Shown one piece after another: positions 27,276 through 36,245 of a DNA stretch of 64,000 nucleotides. The translations under genes and the position numbers were made by a program. Below the pieces are notes generated by a model. That model had not been told where the DNA came from. It saw only the letters and a list, made by a program, of their open reading frames with translations, and searched no databases. Position 1 is the stretch's first letter. Every line of letters starts with the position of its first letter. The stretch is taken from assembly GCF_026967925.1 (NCBI RefSeq), contig NZ_JAPVBI010000004.1, positions 38,483-102,482 of the forward strand, written 5' to 3'. Origin of the DNA: Modestobacter sp. VKM Ac-2985 (GTDB taxonomy: Bacteria > Actinomycetota > Actinomycetes > Mycobacteriales > Geodermatophilaceae).

Positions 27276-28814
27276 ATGTCCGTGCTCCCTCCCCGCAAGC
27301 TCTCGCTCGGGGTCCCCGCCGTGGCAGCGCTGCTCGCGCTCTCGGCCTGCAGTGGCGGGGACTCGTCGTCCGGGGAGTCCTCGGGATCCGGCTCCGGGGG
27401 TTCCGGTGGCATCCGGCTCGCCGTCCAGGCCGCGCCGAACTCGCTGGACCCCGCCCAGCTGAACGACGGTCAGCAGCGCTACATCTGGGGCAGCGTCTAC
27501 GACACGCTGCTCTACCCGGACGAGGAGGGGACCCTGCAGCCGAACGCGGCCGAGAGCTGGGCGTACTCCGAGGACGCCCGGACGCTGACCCTCGACCTGC
27601 GCGACGGCATGACCTTCAGTGACGGCGACCCGGTCACGGCCGAGGCGGTGCAGGCCACCCTGGAGCGGACCCGCACCACCGTCGGCCCGCAACAGGGGAA
27701 CCTCGCCGCCGTCGAGTCGATCGACACCCCGGACGAGGACACGGTCGTGCTGAACCTCAGCAGCCCCGACCCGAACCTCCTCGGCTCGCTGGCCCAGGGC
27801 GCTGGTGTGATCGGCGACCCCGACACGATCGACTCGCCCGAGACGGCGCTCGATCCCGTCGGTTCCGGCGCCTACGTGCTGGACCAGGACGCCACGGTCG
27901 CCGGTTCGAGCTACGTGCTCCAGCGGCGGGACGACCACTGGAACGCCGACGCCTACCCCTTCGAGACGGTGACCGTCCGGGTGATCGCCGACCGCACGGC
28001 GGCCGTCAACGCCCTCCTGGCGGGCGAGGTCGACGCCGGCGGCGTCGATGCGGCCCAGGCCGAGCAGGCCGAGGCGGCCGGCCTGGGGGTCACGGTGGTC
28101 GAGGGTCAGGGCGTCGGCGCGCTCGTCCTCGCGGACCGGGGTGGGCAGGTGGCGCCCGAGCTCGCGGACGTGCGCGTCCGGCAGGCGATCAACCTGGCCC
28201 TCGACCGGAAGGGATTCGTGGACGCGATCCTCCAGGGGCTCGGCACGCCCACCACGCAGATCTTCAACCCGGCGTCGCAGGCGTTCGTGGAGGCGCTCGA
28301 CGAGGAGTACCCCCACGACCCGGAGCGGGCGCGGGAACTCCTCGCCGAGGCGGGCCACGCCGACGGTTTCACGTTGGATCTCCCGGCCAACCTCCTCGTG
28401 CAGAACTTCCAGCCCTCCATCAGCCAGGCCCTCGAGGACGTCGGCATCACGGTCGAGTGGCAGCCCGTGACCATGCAGACCAACGTGCAGACGACGGACT
28501 GGGCCGGGTACTTCAACATCGGCAGCGTGGCTCCGCCGGCCCGGACCGCGGCGCTCTACTACGCGCCCGGTGGCTCGCAGAACCCGTTCGGCTACCAGGA
28601 CCCCGAGCTCGACGCGCTGCTGCAGGAAGCAGCGAGCGCGGTGGACCCGGAGGAGGCGGCCGAGGTCTACCAGGAGATCAACGAGTTCGGGGTCGACAAC
28701 GCGCTCTTCGCACCGATCTTCGCGCTGAGCCAGGGCTGGGCACTCGCCGACGGGATGACCTTCGAGGGCACGGCCAACTCCCCGCAGGACATCCGCTCCT
28801 TCGGCACCGAGTAG
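27276..28814 (+). CDS. family-5 ABC transporter substrate-binding lipoprotein (1)
   Basis: This 512-residue solute-binding protein is of the DppA/OppA class (SBP family 5). A lipoprotein signal ends LALSAC with Cys25 as lipid anchor, followed by a Gly/Ser-rich linker (residues 26-48). The mature part has LDPAQLNDGQQRYIWGSVYDTL, the AESW...LRDGMTFSDGDPV region and RVRQAINLALDR. Family-5 proteins bind peptides but also oligosaccharides and glycosides; with glycoside hydrolases and uronate genes around it, an oligouronide or glucuronide is the likely cargo. It resembles the lipoprotein at 39295. AAAGGAG precedes the ATG. A perfect 16-bp terminator separates it from its permease genes. Confidence 0.9.
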   Translation: MSVLPPRKLSLGVPAVAALLALSACSGGDSSSGESSGSGSGGSGGIRLAVQAAPNSLDPAQLNDGQQRYIWGSVYDTLLYPDEEGTLQPNAAESWAYSEDARTLTLDLRDGMTFSDGDPVTAEAVQATLERTRTTVGPQQGNLAAVESIDTPDEDTVVLNLSSPDPNLLGSLAQGAGVIGDPDTIDSPETALDPVGSGAYVLDQDATVAGSSYVLQRRDDHWNADAYPFETVTVRVIADRTAAVNALLAGEVDAGGVDAAQAEQAEAAGLGVTVVEGQGVGALVLADRGGQVAPELADVRVRQAINLALDRKGFVDAILQGLGTPTTQIFNPASQAFVEALDEEYPHDPERARELLAEAGHADGFTLDLPANLLVQNFQPSISQALEDVGITVEWQPVTMQTNVQTTDWAGYFNIGSVAPPARTAALYYAPGGSQNPFGYQDPELDALLQEAASAVDPEEAAEVYQEINEFGVDNALFAPIFALSQGWALADGMTFEGTANSPQDIRSFGTE

Positions 28815-28827
28815 CAGCGGCGAGCCG

Positions 28828-28868
28828 CCCCGGGGCGCGGACCGACGTGCCAGGTCCGCGCCCCGGGG
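28828..28868 (+). terminator. terminator after binding lipoprotein 1
   Basis: A perfect 16-bp stem (28828-28843 with 28853-28868) with a 9-base loop begins 13 bases after the stop. It separates binding-protein and permease transcription, a common way to keep binding protein in excess. Confidence 0.8.
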
Positions 28869-28887
28869 AGGGGCTCTCCAGCACCCG

Positions 28888-28903
28888 TCGCAACGGGTTG
28901 CCA
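28888..28903. promoter_or_regulatory. regulon operator upstream of permease operon (distal)
   Basis: TCGCAACGGGTTGCCA matches TGGCAACCGGTTGCCA at 14 of 16. Its centre is 79 bases from the proximal site at 28967. Confidence 0.6.
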
Positions 28904-28966
28904 TGGCCGTCCGCGGCACGGCAGGCCCAGGCAGAGAACGAGGCCGTGCACTTCGAGGCAACTGGC

Positions 28967-28982
28967 TGGCAACTGGTTGTCG
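28967..28982. promoter_or_regulatory. regulon operator upstream of permease operon (proximal)
   Basis: TGGCAACTGGTTGTCG matches the palindrome at 13 of 16 and sits 179 bases before the permease start. A GGCAACTGG stretch immediately upstream repeats half of it. Confidence 0.6.
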
Positions 28983-29161
28983 CCTCGATCACACCGGTGC
29001 TTCACTTCACAACAACGGGCGCTCGGTACCCACAGCTGCCCAGGCGGGAGACGGCGCCGGCTCGTACGGCCCGCCTCTGATCGTCACCGACCCGACCGTG
29101 CGCGGGAGGGCCCCCGGCCAGCCGCCGTCCTGACCGCCCCTCGACACCGACAAGGGCCCGC

Positions 29162-30103
29162 ATGCTCCAGTACATCCTCCGCAGACTCGCCACCGCGCTG
29201 GTCCTCGCGCTGCTGGTCACGTTCTTCACGTTCTGGCTGCTGAGCTCGTCCTTCGACGGGGTGGCAGCCAACATCCTCGGGCCGGCCGCGACCTCGGAGG
29301 CGATCGAAGCCCTCCAGGTACAGCTCGGACTCGACCGGTCGGTGGTCGTGCAGTACTTCGACTGGCTCGGTGGCGTGCTCACCGGCGACTTCGGGAACTC
29401 CTACTTCACCAGCGAGCCGGTGGCGCAGGCCGTGGGATCACGGCTGGGCGTCACGCTCTCCCTGGTGCTCGTCGCGCTGGCGATCAGCGTGGTCATCAGC
29501 GTCGCGCTGGGCGTCCTGGCGGCCTCGCGCGCCGGAGCGGTCGACCGGCTCTCCCAGGCGGTCTCGCTGACCGGGCACCTGTTCCCGAACCTGCTCATCG
29601 CGATCGTGCTCGTCGTCGTCTTCGCGGTGAACCTGGGCTGGTTCCCGGCGACCGGGTACACGCCGCTGGCCGAGAACCCGGGCCGCTGGGCGCTGGCGAT
29701 CACGCTCCCGGTCATCGTGCTCGTCATCAACGGCATCGCGAACATGGCCGCCCAGGTGCGCGGGACCATGATCGGTGAGCTGCAGAAGGACTACGTCCGG
29801 ACGCTGCGGTCGCGGGGGGTGGCGACCCGGTCGATCGTCTACCGGCACGCGCTGCGGAACGCGGCCTCGCCGGCGCTGGTGGTCATGTCGCTGGAGTTCC
29901 TGTCGATGTTCGGTGGCGCGCTGATCATCGAGAACGTCTTCGCGCTGCCGGGCTTCGGGTCGTTCGCCTTCAACTCCGCGCTGCGGGGCGACGTCCCGGT
30001 GATCTTGGGCATCACGCTCTTCAGCGTGCTGCTCGTCGTCTCCATCAACCTGCTGACCGACCTCATCAACGGCTGGCTCAACCCGAAGGCGAGGCTCTTT
30101 TGA
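29162..30103 (+). CDS. ABC transporter permease, DppB type
   Basis: This 313-residue inner-membrane permease starts MLQYILRRLATALVLALLV, as DppB/OppB proteins do. Six hydrophobic segments are visible, and the coupling loop includes DYVRTLRSRGVATRSIVYRHALRNA, the EAA-type motif that contacts the ATPase. It pairs with the DppC-like half of the next gene. The stop overlaps the next TTG start. It opens an operon running through the ATPases, a glycoside-hydrolase-like gene and glycerate kinase. Confidence 0.92.
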   Translation: MLQYILRRLATALVLALLVTFFTFWLLSSSFDGVAANILGPAATSEAIEALQVQLGLDRSVVVQYFDWLGGVLTGDFGNSYFTSEPVAQAVGSRLGVTLSLVLVALAISVVISVALGVLAASRAGAVDRLSQAVSLTGHLFPNLLIAIVLVVVFAVNLGWFPATGYTPLAENPGRWALAITLPVIVLVINGIANMAAQVRGTMIGELQKDYVRTLRSRGVATRSIVYRHALRNAASPALVVMSLEFLSMFGGALIIENVFALPGFGSFAFNSALRGDVPVILGITLFSVLLVVSINLLTDLINGWLNPKARLF

Positions 30104-31893
30104 GCGAGGCACAGGCCCCTGAGACGGAGACCGAGACGGAGGCCGCGGACACCACGCAGCGTCGATCGGCGTTCGGCCGGCTGATCCGGGACCCGCAGGC
30201 GGTCATCACGGCGACGATCCTCGTCGTCATCGTCCTGCTCGGTCTCCTGGCGCCGCTCCTCGCCCAGCACGACCCGAACGAGTCGGCGCTCAGCGCGGTG
30301 AACGCCGACCCCGGGACCCCGGGCTACCTGCTCGGCGGCGACCAGAGCGGGCGGGACATCTTCGCCCGGCTGCTGTACTCGATCAACACGAGCGTCCTCT
30401 CCGGGCTCATCGGCACGAGCGTCGCCGTCGCCGTCGGGCTGACCTTCGGGCTGATCGGTGGCTACTTCGGAGGACGGACCCGGTTCGCCACCGAGTGGCT
30501 GTTCAACCTGATCATGACGTTCCCCGGTCTGCTGCTCCTGATCGTGCTGCTGCCGGTGACCGGCGGCGACTTCCGGGCGACGATGCTCATCTTCGGCGTG
30601 CTGCTGGCGCCGGGCGTCTACCGCATCGTCCGCAACCTGACCGTCGGCGCGCGGAACGAGCTCTACGTCGACGCAGCGCGGGTGTCGGGCCTGTCGAGCC
30701 CGCGCATCCTGCGTCGGCAGGTGATGCCGACCGTGCGGGGGCCCGTGATCATCTCCGCAGCGTTCCTCACCGGCTCGGCGATCGGGGTCCAGTCCGGGCT
30801 GGCCTTCCTCGGTCTGGGGTCGACCGAGGTCCCGAGCTTCGGCGCGATGATCGCCGACGGTTTCCGCAACTACTACGTCGACCCGCTGCAGTTCGTCTGG
30901 CCGGCCGCCTTCCTGGGCGTGCTGACCTCGGCCCTGGTCCTCTTCGGCAACTCGCTGCGCGACGCCCTGGCGGGGGCACGGCCGAAGGCCCAGAAGATCG
31001 CGGCGCCCAGCGTCCAGGCCGGCTCCCCGGCGTCCAGGGGGGAGGCGGGCGAGGCGCTCGTGCAGATCGAGGGCCTCAGCCTCTCCTACCCGACGCCGTC
31101 GGGTGGGGTGAAGGAGGTGCTCTCGGGTGTCTCGCTGGCGATCCGCCCCGGGGAGACCCTGGGCCTCGTCGGCGAGTCCGGCTCGGGGAAGAGCCAGACG
31201 GCGTTCTCCGTCCTGGGTCTCCTGCCGCCCGACGCCGTCATCACCAGCGGGTCCATCCGGCTCGAGGGGCGTGAGCTCCTCGGGTTGCGCGAGCGGGAGC
31301 TGATCCAGGTGCGTGGCCGGGCGATCGCCTACGTGCCGCAGGAGCCGATGTCCAACCTCGACCCCTCGTTCACGATCGGTGCCCAGCTGGTGGAAGGCAT
31401 CCGGGCGACCTCGGGGCTGCCCCGGGCCGCCGCCGGGAAGCGGGCGCTGGAGCTGCTCGACCACGTCGGCATCCCGGACCCGAAGCGGGTCTTCTCCTCC
31501 TACCCGCACCAGATCTCCGGCGGCATGGCGCAGCGCGTCCTGATCGCGGGGGCGGTGGCCAGCCGCCCCCGCCTGCTGATCGCCGACGAGCCCACGACGG
31601 CGCTCGACGTGACGATCCAGGCCGAGATCCTCGACCTCCTGCGCGACCTGCAGGCGGAGATGGGCATGGCGATCCTGATGGTCACGCACAACTTCGGTGT
31701 CGTCGCGGACATCTGCGACCGGATCGCCGTGATGCAGCAGGGGCGGATCGTGGAGACCGGCGAGGTCGAGGCCGTGTTCCGCGACCCCCAGCACCCCTAC
31801 ACCCGGATGCTGCTCGACTCGATCCTCGACGAGAGCCACGTCCGCACGGACTCCCCGGTGCTGGTCGCACCGGGGGCGGAGGGACCCCGATGA
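30100..31893 (+). CDS. fused DppC-type permease and DppD-type ATPase
   Basis: The 597-residue protein joins two subunits normally made separately. Residues about 1-300 are a DppC-like permease (N-terminal hydrophobic segment, [15 protein letters not shown] motif, EAA loop [20 protein letters not shown]). Residues about 310-597 are an ABC ATPase with Walker [10 protein letters not shown] near 357, signature ISGGMAQR, Walker [13 protein letters not shown] and the family-typical C-terminal [12 protein letters not shown] start overlaps the upstream stop (TTGA). The reading frame is continuous, so this is a true fusion that ties permease and ATPase in one chain. Confidence 0.92.
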   Translation: MSEAQAPETETETEAADTTQRRSAFGRLIRDPQAVITATILVVIVLLGLLAPLLAQHDPNESALSAVNADPGTPGYLLGGDQSGRDIFARLLYSINTSVLSGLIGTSVAVAVGLTFGLIGGYFGGRTRFATEWLFNLIMTFPGLLLLIVLLPVTGGDFRATMLIFGVLLAPGVYRIVRNLTVGARNELYVDAARVSGLSSPRILRRQVMPTVRGPVIISAAFLTGSAIGVQSGLAFLGLGSTEVPSFGAMIADGFRNYYVDPLQFVWPAAFLGVLTSALVLFGNSLRDALAGARPKAQKIAAPSVQAGSPASRGEAGEALVQIEGLSLSYPTPSGGVKEVLSGVSLAIRPGETLGLVGESGSGKSQTAFSVLGLLPPDAVITSGSIRLEGRELLGLRERELIQVRGRAIAYVPQEPMSNLDPSFTIGAQLVEGIRATSGLPRAAAGKRALELLDHVGIPDPKRVFSSYPHQISGGMAQRVLIAGAVASRPRLLIADEPTTALDVTIQAEILDLLRDLQAEMGMAILMVTHNFGVVADICDRIAVMQQGRIVETGEVEAVFRDPQHPYTRMLLDSILDESHVRTDSPVLVAPGAEGPR

Positions 31894-32840
31894 CCGCGAC
31901 CGCACCGCTCCTGGAGATCGACGACCTCCGCGTCGCCTTCCCCGGCCGCGGCTTCCGGGCCCGGCCGATCGAGGTGCTGCACGGCGTCTCGCTCACCCTC
32001 GGCGAGGGGGAGGTCCTGGGGCTCGTCGGGGAGTCCGGCTCGGGCAAGACCACCATCGGGCGCGCGACGCTCGGTCTCGTCGCAGCGAGCGGCGGCACCA
32101 TCCGGTTCCAGGGCGAGGACATCACCCATGCCGGGACGGCGCAGCGTCGCGCGCTCGCGCGGGACATCCAGGTGGTCTTCCAGGACCCGTACTCCTCGCT
32201 GAACCCGGCGCTGACCATCGAGGACATCCTCAGCGAACCGCTGATCGTCCAGGGCGTCACCGCACGTGATGCCCGGGCCCGGGTGCTGGGCCTGCTGGAC
32301 AAGGTGGAGCTGCCCAAGGACGCGGGGCAGCGGCTGCCCCGTGAGTTCAGCGGCGGCCAACGCCAGCGCGTCGCCATCGCCCGCGCGTTGGCGCCGGGAC
32401 CGAAGCTCATCATCTGCGACGAGCCCGTGTCGGCGCTGGACCTCTCCACCCAGGCCCTCGTGCTGGAGCTGCTGATGGACATCCAGCGCGAGACCGGTGT
32501 GTCGTACCTGTTCATCTCCCACGACCTCGGCGTGGTGCGCCACGTCAGCCACCGGGTGGCGGTGATCTACCAGGGCGACATCGTCGAGACCGGGCGCGCC
32601 GCGACGGTGACGTCCACACCCGACCACCCGTACACCCGGCGGCTGCTGCTCGCCTCGCCTGTCGCCGACCCGGTCGAGCAGCGCCGGCGCCGGGAGGAGC
32701 GGCACCGCATGGCCCTGCTGGCCGATGGAGGAACACCCGCCGGCCAGCAGGGCGACCCGGCCGGTGAGCACGACGACCCGAACCAGGTGTCGGGCGCGGT
32801 CGCCGGGTGGCCCGGCCCCGCCATCCGGCCGGAGGCCTGA
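31890..32840 (+). CDS. ABC transporter ATPase, DppF/OppF type
   Basis: This 316-residue ATPase of the peptide/nickel class has Walker A GESGSGKTT near residue 47, VFQDPYSSLNP (Q-loop), signature EFSGGQRQR near 151, Walker B IICDEPVSALD and switch ISHDLGVVRH. The C-terminal HPYTRRLLLASPV segment is typical of OppF. The last 40 residues are Gly/Asp/Glu-rich and unlike the family. It overlaps the fused permease-ATPase gene by 4 bases (ATGA). With it, the importer would have two permease domains and two different ATPase domains. Confidence 0.92.
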   Translation: MTATAPLLEIDDLRVAFPGRGFRARPIEVLHGVSLTLGEGEVLGLVGESGSGKTTIGRATLGLVAASGGTIRFQGEDITHAGTAQRRALARDIQVVFQDPYSSLNPALTIEDILSEPLIVQGVTARDARARVLGLLDKVELPKDAGQRLPREFSGGQRQRVAIARALAPGPKLIICDEPVSALDLSTQALVLELLMDIQRETGVSYLFISHDLGVVRHVSHRVAVIYQGDIVETGRAATVTSTPDHPYTRRLLLASPVADPVEQRRRREERHRMALLADGGTPAGQQGDPAGEHDDPNQVSGAVAGWPGPAIRPEA

Positions 32841-32900
32841 GCCGCCCGACCGTGCCCGCCGGGTCCCCGGCCCGGGAGGCCGGTCCCGTCCGCCCCGGAG

Positions 32901-32935
32901 CGTCGTTCGCCCCGCCCAGTTCGGGACGAACGACG
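32901..32935. promoter_or_regulatory. 9-bp dyad between ATPase and glycosidase-like gene
   Basis: CGTCGTTCG (32901-32909) and CGAACGACG (32927-32935) are exact inverted repeats with a 17-base loop in the 120-base intergenic gap. It may be an intra-operon attenuating hairpin or an internal operator. Confidence 0.35.
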
Positions 32936-32960
32936 TCCCCGCCCGTCTCGAGAGGTGCAC

Positions 32961-35039
32961 ATGCCCGACCACACCGACCCCACCCAGCGTGACCTCCCCG
33001 CGGGGAGTCGCTGGCGCGAGCCGTTCACCGTCCTCCAGACCAACCTGCAGCAGGTCGACGCGGACGTCGACGTCGAGGTCGCGCTCGACGCGGTCGAGGA
33101 CCACGGCGCGGACACCTGGCTGCTGAACGCCGGCGGGATCTCGTCGTTCTACCCGACCGACCTGCCCTTCCAGACCCGGAACCCGCTCCTGGCCGGCCGC
33201 GCGTCCGGGGACCTGTTCGGTGACGCGGTCGCCGCCGCGAAGCGCCGGGGCGTCCGGGTCATCGCCAGGCTCGACATGTCCAAGGTCTCGGCCGGCATCG
33301 CCGAGGAGCACCCCGACTGGCTGTACCGCTCCCCGGAGGGCGAACCGCAGCTCTACAACACGCTGTACAGCACCTGCCCCTCGGCGGAGTACTACCAGCA
33401 GCGCACCCTCGATGTCGTCGACGAGGTCCTCGACCGGTACGACGTCGACGGCCTGTTCTTCAACTGGTTCAACTTCAACGAGCGCGACTACGACGAGGTG
33501 AACCATCCGCCGTGCCACTGCGCCGCGTGCCGGGCGGGGTTCGCGGAGTTCAGCGGCGGCAAGGAACTGCCGACCACGCTGGGCGGTGAGGACTTCGGCC
33601 TGTGGCGGCAGTACACCAGCGCGACGCTCGCCCGCCTCACGGCGACGATCGTCGACCACGTCGCGGCGCGCGACCGGGACATCGGCGTCCTGCTCCGACG
33701 CGGGGCGCCCATCGTGTACCTGGAGGGCAACAACGCCTACCGCGCGATGCCCGGCAAGGAGTTCTGGCCGCACGCCACCGCGGAAGCGGTGAGCGCGCAC
33801 GTGTCCTCGCAGCCGGGCTCGGCCGTCATGGTCAACTGCGTCGCCTTCATCGACCACGCCTACCGCATGGGCGCCGAGCAGCCGGAGCACTTCGCCCAGT
33901 ACCTCGTGCAGACGGTCGCCCGCGGCGGCAACCCCTCGGCCTTCTTCTTCGGTGCCCCCGGGCGGCTGCCGATGCAGCGGGCGCTGTCGCTCGGGCGCGA
34001 GGTGATGCGGTTCCGGCGGGACCACACCGACCTCTACCGGCAGCTCGAGCCGGCGGCACCGGTCGCCCTGGTCCGCCCTGACCACGGCTCGGTGACCACC
34101 GGCACCTACTGGGAGGTCATCGACGAGTTCCGCGGCGTCTACGAGGCGCTGCTCGAGCAGCACGTGCCCTTCGACGTCGTGCCGGTCGGTGACCTGGCGG
34201 CGGTCGCGGCGGTGGGCGCGCTGGACCGGTACTCCCTCGTGGTGCTGCCCGACGTCGGGACCCTCGGCCGCGGTGCCGCCGGGGTCGACGACTACGTCTC
34301 CCGGGGCGGGAAGCTGCTGATCACCGGCGCGGCCGGGGTGAGCCGCGACGGCTCCGTGGAGCTGGAGTGCAGCCCGGCGCTGCGCCCGGTGGCACCCGCG
34401 CTGGCCGGCGCGGACCTCTGGTCGACGTACGTCACCGACCGAGAGCAGCCGCGGATGGCGGAGTACCACTACGACGCGCCGATCCTCCCGGTCATGGGCC
34501 GCTACCAGCGCTTCGAGTGGCGACCGGACGTCAGCACGGTGGGCTTCGTGCTGCCCCGCGCGCCGCACGGGCCCCCGGAGCTCGCCTACGGGCACACCGC
34601 GAGCGACGACCCGGACCGAGTGCTGCGCCGGTTCGGCAGCGGGGAGGTCGTGCTGGTGCCCTGGACCGTGGGGCGGACCTACCGGGAGTACGGCAAGACC
34701 GACGTGCGGGACCACCTCGGGAGCGTGGTCCGGTCCCTGGTCGCCCCGGCGGTCACCGCGGAGCTGCACGACCGCGTCGAGGTGGTCGTGGGGGAGAGCG
34801 GTGGCAGCACGGTCGTCCACCTGCTCAACCACAGCGGCGCGCGTCGCCGGTCCTACGGCGCGCACGTCCCGGTCGGGGGTGGCTCGCTGCGCCTCCGTGG
34901 GCGGGGCGCGGACGACCTCCGGGTCGACGCGCTCGTGGCCGGCGTCCCCCTGCAGACCCGCGCCGACGGTGCGGACCGGGTCGTGGACCTGCCGACCGTC
35001 GATCTCTTCGAGGTCGTCCGGATCACGGCGGCGAGCTGA
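32961..35039 (+). CDS. putative glycoside hydrolase with GHL6-like barrel and trimerisation-type domain
   Basis: This 692-residue protein has no signal peptide. Residues about 20-330 look like the hypothetical glycosyl hydrolase 6 (GHL6) barrel: LLNAGGISSFYPTDLPF, GDLFGDAVAAAKRRGVRVIAR, DVDGLFFNWFNFNE and a CHCAACR cysteine cluster. Residues about 350-540 fit a beta-galactosidase-trimerisation-like domain (LDRYSLVVLPDVGTLG). A beta-rich C-terminus contains HLLNHSG. Catalytic acids are not established for this family; Asp/Glu in FNWFNFNERDYDEV are candidates. The ATG at 32961 follows GAGAGG; a GTG two codons earlier is possible. It lies in the importer operon just before garK, so it may act on the imported compound. 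Function otherwise unknown. Confidence 0.72.
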   Translation: MPDHTDPTQRDLPAGSRWREPFTVLQTNLQQVDADVDVEVALDAVEDHGADTWLLNAGGISSFYPTDLPFQTRNPLLAGRASGDLFGDAVAAAKRRGVRVIARLDMSKVSAGIAEEHPDWLYRSPEGEPQLYNTLYSTCPSAEYYQQRTLDVVDEVLDRYDVDGLFFNWFNFNERDYDEVNHPPCHCAACRAGFAEFSGGKELPTTLGGEDFGLWRQYTSATLARLTATIVDHVAARDRDIGVLLRRGAPIVYLEGNNAYRAMPGKEFWPHATAEAVSAHVSSQPGSAVMVNCVAFIDHAYRMGAEQPEHFAQYLVQTVARGGNPSAFFFGAPGRLPMQRALSLGREVMRFRRDHTDLYRQLEPAAPVALVRPDHGSVTTGTYWEVIDEFRGVYEALLEQHVPFDVVPVGDLAAVAAVGALDRYSLVVLPDVGTLGRGAAGVDDYVSRGGKLLITGAAGVSRDGSVELECSPALRPVAPALAGADLWSTYVTDREQPRMAEYHYDAPILPVMGRYQRFEWRPDVSTVGFVLPRAPHGPPELAYGHTASDDPDRVLRRFGSGEVVLVPWTVGRTYREYGKTDVRDHLGSVVRSLVAPAVTAELHDRVEVVVGESGGSTVVHLLNHSGARRRSYGAHVPVGGGSLRLRGRGADDLRVDALVAGVPLQTRADGADRVVDLPTVDLFEVVRITAAS

Positions 35040-35074
35040 CCCGGCCGTCGTCCCCACCCGCGCCAGGAGGTCCC

Positions 35075-36172
35075 ATGCGGATCGTCATCTGTCCGGACTC
35101 CTTCAAGGGGACGTTGTCCAGCACGGAGGTGTGCGAGGCGATCTCCGCGGGGTGGGGCGACGTCCGACCCGACGACGACCTCGTCCTCCTCCCGCTGGCC
35201 GACGGCGGCGAGGGGACCCTGGACGCCGTGCACGCGGCCACGCCCGGGTCGGTGCTCCGCAGCGCCGGGCTGGTGGCCGGGCCCGACGGCCGTCCTGTCG
35301 AGGGGCGCTGGCTGCGCCTGCCTGATGGCGCGGCGGTCGTGGAGCTGGCATCGACCAGCGGTCTCACGCTGCTCGACGCGCCCGACCCCCTGGGCGCGAC
35401 GACGCGTGGCCTCGGGCAGGTGATGCGGGAGGCGGCGCGAGCAGGAGCCCGGGAGATCGTCGTCGGCCTCGGGGGCTCGGCGTCGACGGACGGTGGCCTC
35501 GGGGCGCTCGCCGGCGCCGGCGCGATCGTCCACCGCGACGGTGGTGTGGACGAGGGCGGGGGATCGCTCCGCTCGGTCCGGGGCATCGACACCGGTCCGC
35601 TCCGGGCCTTCCCACCGGTCCGCCTGCTCGTCGACGTGCTGAGCCCGCTCTGCGGCCCCCAGGGCGCTGCCTGGGTCTTCGGCCCGCAGAAGGGCGCCAC
35701 GCCGGAACAGTGCGCGCTGCTCGACCAGGGGCTGCAGCACCTCGCGGGGCTGCTCGGCGGAGACCCGACGCTGCCGGGGTGCGGCGCCGCCGGCGGCACC
35801 GGCTACGGCCTGGCCCAGGGGTTCGGTGCCACCGTGCAACCGGGTGCCGCGTCGATGCTGGACCTGGCGGGCGTGGCGTCGGCGCTGGCGGAGGCCGACC
35901 TGGTGATCACGGGGGAGGGGCGCTTCGACTCCCAGTCCGGCCTCGGCAAGCTCGTCTCGGCGGTCCTGGCGGCCGCTGCCGACGCCGGCGTGCCGGCCCG
36001 GGTGATCGCCGGACGGGTGGACGCCGACCCCGGCGTCCCGGCCGTCGCGCTGGCCACGATCGCCGGCTCGGACGAGGAGGCCATGCGTCGGCCCGCCCAC
36101 CACGTGCGCGCCGCGGCCCGCGAGCTGGCCGGCGCGCTGATCACCGGAGGCCAGGCCGCTCCGCGCGGCTGA
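35075..36172 (+). CDS. garK: glycerate kinase (GarK/GlxK type)
   Basis: The 365-residue protein starts MRIVICPDSFKGTLSSTEV and has ADGGEGTLDA, GLGGSASTDGG, GAAGGTGYGLA and TGEGRFDSQS, all signatures of type I glycerate 2-kinases. It phosphorylates D-glycerate to 2-phosphoglycerate and so completes a path from tartronate semialdehyde with GarR. AGGAGG stands 5 bases before the ATG. The open frame continues far upstream only as a shadow of the preceding gene. It ends the importer operon and is convergent with the large glycosidase-like gene. Confidence 0.95.
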   Translation: MRIVICPDSFKGTLSSTEVCEAISAGWGDVRPDDDLVLLPLADGGEGTLDAVHAATPGSVLRSAGLVAGPDGRPVEGRWLRLPDGAAVVELASTSGLTLLDAPDPLGATTRGLGQVMREAARAGAREIVVGLGGSASTDGGLGALAGAGAIVHRDGGVDEGGGSLRSVRGIDTGPLRAFPPVRLLVDVLSPLCGPQGAAWVFGPQKGATPEQCALLDQGLQHLAGLLGGDPTLPGCGAAGGTGYGLAQGFGATVQPGAASMLDLAGVASALAEADLVITGEGRFDSQSGLGKLVSAVLAAAADAGVPARVIAGRVDADPGVPAVALATIAGSDEEAMRRPAHHVRAAARELAGALITGGQAAPRG

Positions 36173-36184
36173 CCGGCCTTCGTC

Positions 36185-36229
36185 GCCCGCGGCCGGCCCC
36201 GGCCCCGCCCTCGGCCGGGAGCCGTGGGC
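36185..36229. terminator. stem-loop between garK and convergent gene
   Basis: GCCCGCGGC (36185-36193) can pair with GCCGTGGGC (36221-36229) with one G-T pair, around a GC-rich loop with further inverted repeats. It fits a shared terminator for the two convergent genes. Confidence 0.5.
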
Positions 36230-36245
36230 GGAGCCGGGGTGGACC

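Larger units (their letters stand above)
28815..29161. other. intergenic region with terminator and two operators
   Basis: These 347 bases hold no gene. They contain a strong hairpin (28828-28868) and two regulon operators (28888-28903 and 28967-28982). The start of a separate transcription unit for the permease genes is therefore expected here. No clear -10/-35 pair was found. Confidence 0.6.

Noticed and set aside
31797..35057. A 1086-codon minus-strand open frame opposite the ATPase and GHL6-like genes
   Set aside because: Its translation is rich in Arg, His, Asp and Val without domains, typical of the antisense of high-GC coding sequence. The same holds for the minus-strand frames at 41560-44760 and 53539-56778.
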